A stretch of DNA of 64,000 nucleotides from Isochrysis galbana (Eukaryota; Haptophyta; Isochrysidales; Isochrysidaceae), in the NCBI GenBank assembly GCA_018136815.1, contig CM030931.1, positions 1,467,398 through 1,531,397 on the forward strand, written 5' to 3'. Positions 51,901 to 59,887 of the stretch are shown here, one piece after another. A program made the position numbers and the translations under genes. The notes under the pieces are model-generated. The model was not told the DNA's origin. It did not search any database and saw nothing but the letters and a program-made list of their open reading frames with translations. How positions within the stretch are numbered: the stretch's first letter is position 1; every line of letters begins with the position of its first letter.

Positions 51901-52170
51901 ATTAAAAAGTTTTTTTTTCTCTTCCACTAGCTCGCTAGCTAGCCTCGTCTCTACTCTCCGACGCCACGCGTCGCAACTCTCCGATCTTCGGTCTACCTCA
52001 TCGCTCGTAGCGCTCGATGGCAGACACTGTCAGACCCGACTCTTACTACGACCTTTCAGACATCTTCCCGCAAGCAACAATCAACGATCCTTCTACGACC
52101 GCGTCAGCTGCCGGCTCGATCGAACGGCCCTCTGCCTATGAGCCTGTAGTCATCGCATGTTCGACAATAT
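48901..52170 (+). mobile_element. Repeat R_C copy A, split by LINE copy 4
   Basis: Left part 48901-49305, right part 51918-52170. The right part starts a frame at 52017 (MADTVRPDSYYDLSDIFPQA, SIERPSAYEPVVIACST). The join is exact once the LINE and one copy of its target duplication are set aside, matching uninterrupted copy C. Copies A and B both stop at TGTTCGACA, so that is a shared end or deletion point. Confidence 0.7.
49306..51917 (+). mobile_element. LINE copy 4: full 5' hairpin end, EN and RT deleted
   Basis: Exact ends from the 16-base duplication TCTCTTCCACTAGCTC (49290-49305 and 51918-51933). The element begins at its hairpin, ACTAAC-TTTATA-GTTGGT (49307-49324), then CGCC and ATG at 49329 (MERAAAPHLSFGPPAAGAPP). 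ORF1 has shifted frames and ends in an acidic segment (FDLSFHQEGDYTFLETTVYA, IVELLLELEGVDT). At about 50010 it jumps to LQAKWILNYLNARKALWKHG, the start of the post-RT region; CCCH, EN and RT are absent. One frameshift near 50290-50340 separates this from the 385-codon frame to 51588, with CRLCHGHREDSCHLAWC and WKHIIKDFYRVEF. The 3' UTR ends GGCGAGGATATTAAAAAG plus T8. Confidence 0.9.
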
Positions 52171-52370
52171 ACCTGACTAGCGGCATAGCTAGGTGTGTTG
52201 CCCTGAATCTTCGGATCTTTTTTTTAAATCTACCTTTATTGTCTTCAGTAGGGGTTCGTGAAAAGGGGATATAAGGGCGATGTCGAAGTAGGGGTAAGCT
52301 GTCCTGTGTGAGTGATAGGCGCTAGTCGCGAATCTTCTGACGATTTTTTGATTGGACCCACTCTTCGCTT
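52171..52370 (+). mobile_element. Two LINE 3'-tail fragments
   Basis: TGCCCTGAATCTTCGGATC plus T7 (about 52200-52225) and GCGAATCTTCTGACGA plus T6 (about 52329-52350) resemble the CAGAATCTTCAGATGG plus oligo(T) end of copy 1. The GGGATATAAGGGCGATG block between them matches the 3' UTR AAGGGCGATG. Confidence 0.5.
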
Positions 52371-52651
52371 GGGGCTTGGGGTGCAACTTGGGAAGTAGAG
52401 AGGCTAGGCCTCCTTGCACCGTCTAACTGCGCCTGCGTGCAACGCACACTCCACACTTGAGGGCCAGGGAGGGAAGCTAGGGCAGGGCTAGTTACGGACC
52501 GAGAGTGGTTCAATCCGACAGACAAGGCATCCATCGGGGATGGGCCGTGGCGCCGTGGCACCCATGTCAAAGAGCCTTAGCATCATTAGACTACTTGTAG
52601 TGCATATGCTATATGAATTGGAAGGCAATGCTTACGATCTTGCGATCGAAC

Positions 52652-53470
52652 TCATCGCTTCCGCCTGCGTCGTTGTTGTGGAACAATGCCAGCCCTAGCC
52701 TGTTTGAAGCTCCGAGCGGTAGTTGTTGGAGGCTGGCGAACAACATAATCTAAGTATTCTTGGATGCGAGATTGAGGAGCATGATGGGCCCCTTCGTCTC
52801 CGTGACAATGATGGTGGTGGGTAGACAATTCTGTCCCAATTCGAAGTTGAGGACAAAGGTCTTCACTCCATCGCAACACGATCTGCCGGCGGGGCTCGAT
52901 TCTGCTTTCTGCACACTGTGCATCACTCCTATTCAGTACATCACGCTGCTCATGGTATGCTTGTCTTGTTGACTGCGCACCATCTCCTATCGGCAAGCAT
53001 CTGCACCGGGTGCGCAGAAGCTTGTCAGATGTGATGACTGTCACGCATACAGCCCCACGTTCTAGCCAATATAGCACATCGCGCACGATCACATCATCTG
53101 CTGAGTAGCGGCTCCCAGAGAAGGATTCTAGAACAGTTAGACCATTATCTGCACACCAGGAGAGAAGTCTGGAATGCTGCCGGCCGGCGTGGCCCCCATC
53201 GCGGATGACGGCTACGATAGATGTTTGGGTCCCGTCGAGCCTACTGTCTGAGCTCTTGGCCCAGCGCACAACTGCTTGGGAGAAGCACGAGGCGTCGGGC
53301 CACCCCATGATTGCACGCACGTTCGAGGCGTCAATCAGCACAACCTGAAAGAGCAAGGCGTGGCGTTCGGGAGAAACAGTGTACGATGAGGAGGGGGATT
53401 CGCCGTTTGCAGCTTCTCGCTCGGGCGAGTCGGCCACGGCGACTGTCGAGGAGGACCCACCGTCTGGCAT
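52652..53470 (-). CDS. NYN/PIN-like nuclease domain protein
   Basis: 272 aa from the first in-frame ATG (53470); the frame stays open further upstream, so an earlier exon is possible. Residues about 40-165 read as a NYN (PIN-like) domain: VVLIDASNVRAIMG (first acidic site), VVRWAKSSDSRLDGTQTSIV, FSGSRYSADDVIVRDVLYWL (ADD) and VCVTVITSDKLLRTRCR (TSD). These supply the clustered Asp residues expected for metal-dependent RNA cleavage. The remainder has an Arg-rich end (PQQRRRRKR) that could bind RNA or act as a nuclear signal. It resembles YacP/Rae1-type stand-alone NYN proteins. The substrate is unknown. Confidence 0.7.
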   Translation of the reverse strand: MPDGGSSSTVAVADSPEREAANGESPSSSYTVSPERHALLFQVVLIDASNVRAIMGWPDASCFSQAVVRWAKSSDSRLDGTQTSIVAVIRDGGHAGRQHSRLLSWCADNGLTVLESFSGSRYSADDVIVRDVLYWLERGAVCVTVITSDKLLRTRCRCLPIGDGAQSTRQAYHEQRDVLNRSDAQCAESRIEPRRQIVLRWSEDLCPQLRIGTELSTHHHHCHGDEGAHHAPQSRIQEYLDYVVRQPPTTTARSFKQARAGIVPQQRRRRKR

Positions 53471-53787
53471 CCCAACCGCGGGGCGCAGTCCACGCAGCAC
53501 AGCCCACGGGCAAATGATCTGAGCACTGATTATATCTCTTCCTCTCCGGGTGGGTGTGAATACCTTAGAGGTCTAAAGGTAATCTCATATGCCTCAAAGG
53601 CCTAAGGCCTACGCACAGCCTATGCTTGTGCTAATGGGATAGGGAGGGAGGAAGAGCGAAGTCCGGAAGAGAAATCCAGAGGTTCAATCTAGGGTATTGG
53701 GGATGGCGTGAGTCAGTACCGTGGGTACGTGGTCCTTTATTTATAGCTAGCGGTAGTAGCCTAAATCTTTAGAGTTTTTTTTATTAT
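53471..53787. other. Intergenic with a possible LINE tail
   Basis: CCTAAATCTTTAGAG plus T8 at about 53760-53781 looks like a LINE 3' end. A partly repeated AAAGGcCTAAgGCCTA motif lies near 53575-53610. No gene. Confidence 0.35.
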
Positions 53788-53888
53788 CTCCCAGCCAGCT
53801 TTAGTCGACCTTCAGGGGCGCGGAGGGCCAGCGAGGGAGAGGCAGGAGGGGCCTGGGCCAAGCCCCAGCCTCACTTGCCCCCTGAGCT
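53788..53888 (+). repeat. Dispersed repeat R_A, copy 2
   Basis: Matches 21971-22070 over about 100 bases (CCAGCCAGCT, AGTCGAC, CAGGGGCGCGgAG, GCCCCAGCCTCAC-TGCCCCCTGAG). Confidence 0.6.
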
Positions 53889-53920
53889 GAGCTCCCAGGC
53901 CCATGCAGGCCTCCTGGGCC

Positions 53921-54045
53921 TAGTTGCTAGTTGCTCCATCAGCCTAATATTAGGTCCTAATATCATGATACAAGATACAAGACACAAGGTCCATCAGCCA
54001 TCAGCCCTAATACCTGATATTAGATATTAGGTCATCCATTTATAA
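53921..54045 (-). mobile_element. Partial copy of the 494-bp MITE
   Basis: CCTAGTTGCT, a duplicated AGTTGCT, CCATCAGCCTAATATTAGGT and TAGGTCATCCATTTATAA match the inverted right third of the element at 6711-7204. The other terminus is absent, so it is truncated. Confidence 0.65.
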
Positions 54046-54423
54046 GTATAATGTCGCATCCGCGATCGACCTTTTTGTTTTAGAAGTTGTCTGCGTTTCT
54101 ATGTCCCCTCCTTGCAGGCTAGTCACTAGCCACCGTCGCAGGATCCTACATTCGTCCATTCGCCCTCTTTGCCCTCGCCTCCTTTGTCGCCTCCCTTGTC
54201 GCCTGCTTGCTCCTCACCTGGCTTACCTCCTTGCGTGCTCCTCGCGTTTTTTGGCTAAGTCGCGCGTTCAGGTATCGCCGGTGCAAGGAACTGCCCCCGC
54301 GCTTGTGTGACCGTGATTCCCCCTCAGGTGTTGGCCGTTGGATTATATCGTGGCGCTGTTTTACTTCGGTCTTCATCAACTCACTTAACCCTAGTACTTG
54401 CCTAAAACCCCAAAAAAGGGGGG

Positions 54424-55053
54424 ATGGTGGCGCGCCGGATCCTCACGGGCGCCATTCGCGACGTGATGAGGGCGCGCCCGGCGCCGCCGACCCGTCGCGT
54501 TCCATACGACAACTACTGCCGTACTCAAGAGGCTAGAGCCTCCGGAGTCACGGTGGCCTACGCCCTCCTCGTCCGCCGGTGGCTAGCGCCTCCCTCGTCG
54601 ATCTCCGCCTCCACTCTGGAATGGCATCCGCTCCCGGTTGGCTTACCTATATCCGAGTGGAGCGTCCTCGCGTTCTCGCCTGCCTCGTTGGTGCGCGCTC
54701 TCAGCCGGTTGACGGAGGGCCTACCCCTGTCACTCCCGACCGACGGCGCGGTGCCACCCCCTCGCCCTCTCGCGGTGGATCGTAGCCCCGTCTGCGTTGC
54801 TGCCGTCGATCTCGTCGAACCCCTCGCGAGCCGCCTGGCTCTTAGTCAGGCAGCTACACAGATGCTACATCACCTAGCTCGGACTCGCCTCTCAGCGGCG
54901 GGACCCGACGCTCTCCACCGTACCATCGACCTAGCTTTCCAACGCGCCGCGGCCCATGGCGCCGCCCACGTCCCCTCGCCCCCCCTTTGCACTCTGCACA
55001 CGCGCTGGGGCTCTAACGGTACAAAACTGGCGGTCGCGCCGCGGGGACGATAA
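54424..55053 (+). CDS. Unrecognised ORF, 209 aa
   Basis: ATG to TAA frame (MVARRILTGAIRDVMRARPA) with plausible helical segments (LASRLALSQAATQMLHHLAR, ALHRTIDLAFQRAAAHGAAH) and no low-complexity bias beyond Ala/Arg/Leu from high GC. No motif recognised. It lies between repeat R_A plus the MITE fragment and a family S repeat, so it may belong to an unidentified mobile element rather than being a host gene. Confidence 0.35.
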   Translation: MVARRILTGAIRDVMRARPAPPTRRVPYDNYCRTQEARASGVTVAYALLVRRWLAPPSSISASTLEWHPLPVGLPISEWSVLAFSPASLVRALSRLTEGLPLSLPTDGAVPPPRPLAVDRSPVCVAAVDLVEPLASRLALSQAATQMLHHLARTRLSAAGPDALHRTIDLAFQRAAAHGAAHVPSPPLCTLHTRWGSNGTKLAVAPRGR

Positions 55054-55312
55054 GCTTATTTCGGGGCCGTTGTTTCATGACCATGACACGCGATTCCCCC
55101 GAGATCCGTCCGCGCTATCGGGCGCCCGGCCTTAGGTCGCGTTCCGTCGAAAGAGGACCACGTGGACGTTTTGTTTTCACGTATTGTCTGCGACCTTTCA
55201 TTTGGTGCCTAGAGCAGGGGGAGAGGTCACTCGCGGAGCACCCCATCACCCCATGCACCCCACAGCGCATGCACACGGCTGTCTTGGCCACATAAATAAA
55301 TGAAACATCTGA
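55054..55312. other. Intergenic, no supported gene
   Basis: GC-rich sequence after the 54.4-kb ORF; frames short and unconvincing. Confidence 0.35.
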
Positions 55313-55360
55313 GCGTTAGTGTTAGTACCACTACTCCCACTAGCCTGGTACTATCACGAC
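55313..55360 (-). repeat. TAGTACC...GGTACTA hairpin repeat, copy 3
   Basis: Inverted copy: GTTAGTACCACTACTCCCAC then TAGCCTGGTACTATC. See 37690 and 43166. Confidence 0.6.
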
Positions 55361-55424
55361 ACCCCTCAGCGGCACTTGCCCGTACGCCTTGCTTGAGCTG
55401 TGTGCGACTGCCACAGACACATAC

Positions 55425-55590
55425 GGGGACAAATATCAAATGTCGAGGGGAGGGGGCAGTACCCCCTCCCCCCGGTATCACTCGACACCCGGCTCGTCAT
55501 GCATGGCGGGATTCCGGGACTGAAAAGTTGTGTCCAATTAGCTAGTGGGGTTGGGTAGGATACAACATTATTTAATTTTATTGATACTGG
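55425..55590 (+). repeat. SINE-like 3' end, family S, copy 3
   Basis: GGGGACAAATATC, GTCGAGGGGAGGGGGCAGTA, CGGTATCACTCG, CATGGCGGGATTCCGGGACT, GTCCAATTAGCTAGTGGGGT and an AACATTATTTAATTTTATTG end. Closest to 13340-13490. Confidence 0.65.
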
Positions 55591-56083
55591 CTGTCCCTGA
55601 CTCCTCGTCAAACATGCCGACGCGCACAATTAGCCCCGGCCCCATGCGCATGTTGTGTGTATCGTGCCATCATCACAGGTCACAGATATCCCGAAATCTC
55701 TGCGCCCTCCTCTCTCCAATTGTTGTGCCCACATTGTGCTGAAGCCATATCCCCATCCGCTCTTTGCTCTCGGCAAGTGTACTGTGTGGCAGCCACGGTG
55801 CTATTGCGATAGTAGCCTGCGGCCCCGCCTCCAACTCACTCAGACCGCTGTCAATTTCCGGCAGATTGCTCGTACGCATCATCGTCAGGCTTGGGAGAGA
55901 GTGCAATGCAATATAGCAGAGCTAGCCCACGCGTGTGGGCGTGGGCTAGTGAGAAATCTGATGCCCAAACTGAGTTCACGTGGACATGTTGCAAAGGAAC
56001 GCGACTCTATCCTCCCTGCGCTGCTCTGCTCGCTCGTCCCCGCACACATAGCACCTCACGTTGAAGCAATCGTGGACCTGGTC
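55591..56083. other. Region downstream of Tectonic, uncertain short frames
   Basis: A minus-strand frame at 55673-55906 (LPEIDSGLSELEAGPQATIA, HSTLAESKERMGIWLQHNVG) reads somewhat like protein and could be an exon of an unrecognised gene. A plus frame covers 55655-56158. Neither has a start or splice context I can defend. Confidence 0.2.
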
Positions 56084-58084
56084 TCACTCTACCTTATGCC
56101 TTCTTGCGGCGGCGGCTGTGATGAGCACGAACGCAGGCAAAGCCACGAGTGTCCATAGGCTACTCGTTGGCTCAGCCTCATGCAACATGCGGCGCGAGGA
56201 CTCCGCCGCTGAGGAAGGGCGAAAAAAGGGGTACAGCACGTCCGCGGGAAAAGCGGGGAAGATCCGCGGCAGTGGCGGCACGTATGCCTCCACGGACTGC
56301 CCCTCAGTGAGTTGGACGAAACGTGTGGAGGCAGTGATTGCATAGCGCGTGTGACACGGTTGACCGGTCGGCTGCCCTAGGGGACAGCGGGCTGCGCGTA
56401 CCGAGCGCGAGCTCAGCTTGAGCCGCGCGCCCGCGATCTTCTTGGCCGGAACCAGCAGCGCTCCAATTTCTACGAAAAGGATTTGTACCTCAACGCTCGA
56501 GAGCACGTTGTCGCATTGGAGGCGTGACGCATCCCATGAGCGGATGATCGCGTCATTATCTGTGGCGAGTCGCAGAGGCGTCCAGTCGGCTGCTGCATCA
56601 GGATGCGCGTCGCCGAAGGAGCCAATCCACGCGAGAGCGTCGCCACCCCACGTCAGGTTAAGTGAACGCAGCACGGGGATCTCGGACAGCGCTGGTGCCT
56701 GCTCGCACCACTGTCGGAGCTCGTCAACAGAGTTGAAGGACTCGACGCACGAAGCTGCCACCTCATCGCCAAACGTGAGCGGGATGCTTAAGGCGTCGCT
56801 CGCACCGAAGTCGCATGCGCCTCCTGCTGTGCGCTCGAGGATAGGAGTTGGCTCCATCCGTAACTTGAGCGTGGCGGTCTCACCGCTGGAGGGCGGCGTA
56901 CCATCGGCAACAAGCAGCGGGAGGCCACGCAGGTAGCCAGGGCGGCCCGAGACGGGCCGAACTGTTGTTGCGACCTCCGCCTCGGATCCCAGCTCGAATT
57001 TCGCACCAAAGCGCTGCGAAACAGGGGAGCTAATGTTGCGGATGTCGATGTACGCGGTCGCTCCCGATATTGTGCCCGCATCCGTTACAACAAAGCGCCA
57101 TTCGAGCCCTACCAGCGCATTGCGACACACTCCGCCGTCGGCAAAGTCATAGATGGCTTGAGGGATCGGGGCACCGCTCGGTACGAAGTCGCCGCCGTCC
57201 TCCAGGCGGTGCAGTACGGACACAGCAAGCTGCAGGCCAAGGTTGGGTGCGGTGGCCAGCGCGGCCGCTGCCCCTCGGTTAAGGATGGTGACCTGCTGCG
57301 CGGCAAGCCGGCTTGAGCAAAGCTCCACCAGGGACGCTCCATCGGCAGGAGTGCAGGTGTACGGCTGGATGTCCTGCAGGAAGGGTAGGCTCCGGCCGTG
57401 CGTGTCGCAGGAGCCGTCGGGCGACACGCCTGGTAGAAGCACGGGCCCGAGCGAGCCGCATCCCCTCGCATCGTCGGCCGACACGCAGCCCTCGCCCAGC
57501 ACGGGGTCCCCCAGGTGGTACATTGGCGATGAGGTGTCCACGCTTCGCGGGCCGCTTAGCTTTGTCGAGAAGAAGCTGAAGGCCGCCGCCTCGATCTCGT
57601 TCATGACCTGCTGGGCGGTGAGGCCTACCGTGGTAGGATCCGAGTAGAATGAACCGATCGACGGAGAGTTGTCCTTGTACACGCAGAGCAGGTCGTTGAA
57701 CTCGGTTGTGGCAACCCAGCCATCTGCGCGTGCTGAGGCGGGCAGATTGACGGTCGAGAGCGGCAGTGCATCAGAACAGTACAGGACGTTGCTGCGCGAG
57801 AAGGGGGTCTCTTCCGTCACGCACTCGAATACGCCGTCTACCGTCGCCAGCGCCCCCTTGCTGCAGTCAGGGTCGCAGCACGAGCCGGCGTCGCATGCGC
57901 CGGCCGTCGCATCGCTTGGACAGTTGTACGGCTGGCTACCGGAGACTGGATCGCCGACGAGCTGTGCGCCGCAGCAGCTGGCAGGGTCGCCCGCTACCGC
58001 TTCGTAGTGGTAGCTTGACCCCGCTGCCTCCCACGCGAAGCGCGGCGTGAGAGCGGATAGCGCGAGCGTGGCGAGCGCCGCCAT
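56084..58084 (-). CDS. Tectonic-family ciliary transition-zone protein
   Basis: Single-exon 666-aa product starting at ATG 58084 with a signal-like N-terminus (MAALATLALSALTPRFAWEA). The Cys-rich block CPSDATAGACDAGSCCDPDC at residues 54-73 is the Tectonic signature, followed by TEFNDLLCVYKDNSPSIGSF. Later SGRPGYLRGLPLLVADG and CPLGQPTGQPCHTRYAITAS fit the DUF1619/Tectonic body, with paired cysteines. One membrane helix (SSLWTLVALPAFVLITAAAA) closes the protein, so it is probably a type I membrane or secreted-face protein. Tectonics belong to the MKS/B9 module that gates the ciliary transition zone. The animal TCTN1/2/3 subtype cannot be assigned. Being intronless is unusual next to the intron-rich TIMELESS. 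Confidence 0.8.
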   Translation of the reverse strand: MAALATLALSALTPRFAWEAAGSSYHYEAVAGDPASCCGAQLVGDPVSGSQPYNCPSDATAGACDAGSCCDPDCSKGALATVDGVFECVTEETPFSRSNVLYCSDALPLSTVNLPASARADGWVATTEFNDLLCVYKDNSPSIGSFYSDPTTVGLTAQQVMNEIEAAAFSFFSTKLSGPRSVDTSSPMYHLGDPVLGEGCVSADDARGCGSLGPVLLPGVSPDGSCDTHGRSLPFLQDIQPYTCTPADGASLVELCSSRLAAQQVTILNRGAAAALATAPNLGLQLAVSVLHRLEDGGDFVPSGAPIPQAIYDFADGGVCRNALVGLEWRFVVTDAGTISGATAYIDIRNISSPVSQRFGAKFELGSEAEVATTVRPVSGRPGYLRGLPLLVADGTPPSSGETATLKLRMEPTPILERTAGGACDFGASDALSIPLTFGDEVAASCVESFNSVDELRQWCEQAPALSEIPVLRSLNLTWGGDALAWIGSFGDAHPDAAADWTPLRLATDNDAIIRSWDASRLQCDNVLSSVEVQILFVEIGALLVPAKKIAGARLKLSSRSVRAARCPLGQPTGQPCHTRYAITASTRFVQLTEGQSVEAYVPPLPRIFPAFPADVLYPFFRPSSAAESSRRMLHEAEPTSSLWTLVALPAFVLITAAAARRHKVE

Positions 58085-58470
58085 CTAGGCGGGTGGACCG
58101 TTGAGGGGAGGGCTGGGGGCAGCCGTCAATCTCTCTCGCCTTCTTCTCCATCTCTCTTCACTTCTTCCCTCTCTCCTTCAGCCTCTCTTCTGCCTTCCTC
58201 TCTCTTCTTCTCACTCTCTCTTCTTCTCACTCTCTCTTCTTCTCACTCTCTTTCTTCTCTCTTTCCTCTGTCTGCCTCTCCTCTCTTCTACTTCTCCGTC
58301 TTCTTCTCTCTCCTCTACATATTGTACTCTGTCTCTCTCTCCTCTCTCTCCTCTCCAATCTCTTCGCGCTCCCCCTCTTTTCTCTCGTTTTTTTCTCTGT
58401 CTCTCTACTCTAGAGCTCTACTCTACTCTAGTCTGTGTCCCCTCTCTGCCATACATAGCCCTAGAGTAGT
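58085..58470. promoter_or_regulatory. Pyrimidine-rich stretch upstream of Tectonic
   Basis: About 300 bases almost entirely C and T on the plus strand, with CTCTTCTTCTCACT repeated in tandem three times at 58200-58250. Relative to Tectonic it is a purine-rich leader. It could equally be the CT-rich leader of a plus-strand transcript now lost. Confidence 0.4.
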
Positions 58471-58689
58471 GTACGTGAAGTATGAATACTTGGTGCCCCG
58501 GTCACTTCCTCTCTCTCAGCATGTCCTGCCGCCTCCCCATCCGCGGTGGCAAAGATGGTGGAGGAGAAGCTCCAGCAGCAGCCTGAGCAGCAGGCTGTTC
58601 AGGCTGCTGCTGCTGCTGCCGAGGATGGGGCTGCAAGTAGCAAGTAGGGCTGGCAGCCGCTCCACCCCTCCGTTCACTCCGTTCTCCTC

Positions 58690-59010
58690 CTTGATCAAGA
58701 GATCACCCCGACCGAGGCAGCCGCGGCGCGTCAGGATGCGGAAATGGCAAGGCTTCAAGCGCAGATCAACATTGAATGGTGGCGCGCAAATGGGCAGCTG
58801 GTGCCGCATTGGCATTGGTCAAAGGCTGCGCGCGTCGCTTTATTCTTTGTTCGCAATGTCTCCCAACTCGGCGTCTTGTGAACGGGTCTTTGCTTTGCTA
58901 CGTATGATGTATGCAAATTCACAACAGCAAGCTCTTTCGCACCATCTTCAAGCATCTTTGATGATTGATGAGTCGTCGTTTCAATGGTCGTCGCATCGGC
59001 TAAGAACTTG
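58690..59010 (+). mobile_element. hAT transposase C-terminal relic
   Basis: AEMARLQAQINIEWWRANGQ, LVPHWHWSKAARVAL then, after one frameshift near 58840, FAMSPNSASCERVFALLRMM form a hAT dimerisation domain closely related to that at 47.5 kb. The rest of the transposase is absent. Confidence 0.7.
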
Positions 59011-59159
59011 TTTGGGTCGCGTCGTGCGTGGGTTGGGTGTGTGGTGCGTGGTCGCAGCAGTTGGGGACGGAGGGGGTGTGGCAAATAAGGGAAGGGGGGG
59101 GGGGCAAGGGGAGGGGGGGGAAAGCAGGTCTCGCCCCCCTGGCCGGAGGCGAGAAGCGC

Positions 59160-59440
59160 TCAATCACCATCACCCACCGCATGGAAAAGCGTTCAATCAC
59201 CNNNNNNNNNNNNNNNNNNNNNNNNNNNNNNNNNNNNNNNNNNNNNNNNNNNNNNNNNNNNNNNNNNNNNNNNNNNNNNNNNNNNNNNNNNNNNNNNNNN
59301 NATCAGCCTACACGTGGAACGCGTTCAATCACCATCACCCCCACCGCATGGAAAAGCGTTCAATCACCATCAGCCTACACGTGGAACGCGTTCAATCGCC
59401 ATCACCCCCACCGCATGGAAAAGCGTTCAATCGCGGAGGA
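59160..59440 (+). repeat. 66-bp minisatellite containing a 100-N assembly gap
   Basis: Alternating subunits: GTTCAATCACCATCACCCCC then ACCGCATGGAAAAGC, and GTTCAATCACCATCAGCCTA then CACGTGGAAC. At least two full 66-base units are visible to the right of the gap and part of one to the left. N fills 59202-59301, a round 100, so the true array length is unknown. Confidence 0.9.
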
Positions 59441-59530
59441 TCGTGGGGATCATGAGGGTAGCTATCCAACCCACTCTGCATCCCGCTCGAGTTGGTGCGT
59501 GACACAAAAATATGTACGATATTATTAAAC

Positions 59531-59830
59531 ATGTCCAGCACTAGCGATGTTGACATAAATTACTCAACAGTACTAAATCCGAACGATATCAAGAATATCC
59601 TTACGAGCACGGCATCCGACAACGGGACGTGGCGGTACGAAATTGATCGAGCTCTGAAGAACAACAAGGAGAATGAGCTGTACGAAAAATTCGTGAATAA
59701 GCTTGATGATGACCAATACGGCAAGTTCATAAGGGCATACATATCATTCAGGCGTTTCGATAGAGGGTATTTAATTACGATCAGCTCACGCAAATTGCCA
59801 ATAAAGAGGGGGCTTGAGCATTGCATTCCT
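59531..59830 (+). CDS. Orphan ORF start of unknown origin
   Basis: From ATG 59531 the frame reads MSSTSDVDINYSTVLNPNDI, then ASDNGTWRYEIDRALKNNKE and LYEKFVNKLDDDQYGKFIRA. It is Asn/Asp/Lys/Ile-rich with AT-richer codons, unlike the Ala/Arg-rich host genes. After about 85 residues it turns into Pro/Ser-rich low-complexity sequence at 59820, where a repeat block begins. It looks like a truncated foreign or mobile-element gene. No family recognised. Confidence 0.4.
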
Positions 59831-59887
59831 TCCCCTTCTCTCCCGCCCTCCCCTGTGCCACCCAACCCTTCTTCACCCCCCCCTTCT

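Noticed and set aside
55655-56158. 167-aa plus-strand frame overlapping the Tectonic 3' end
   Set aside because: No recognisable motif, composition typical of a shadow, and it overlaps a well-supported gene on the other strand.
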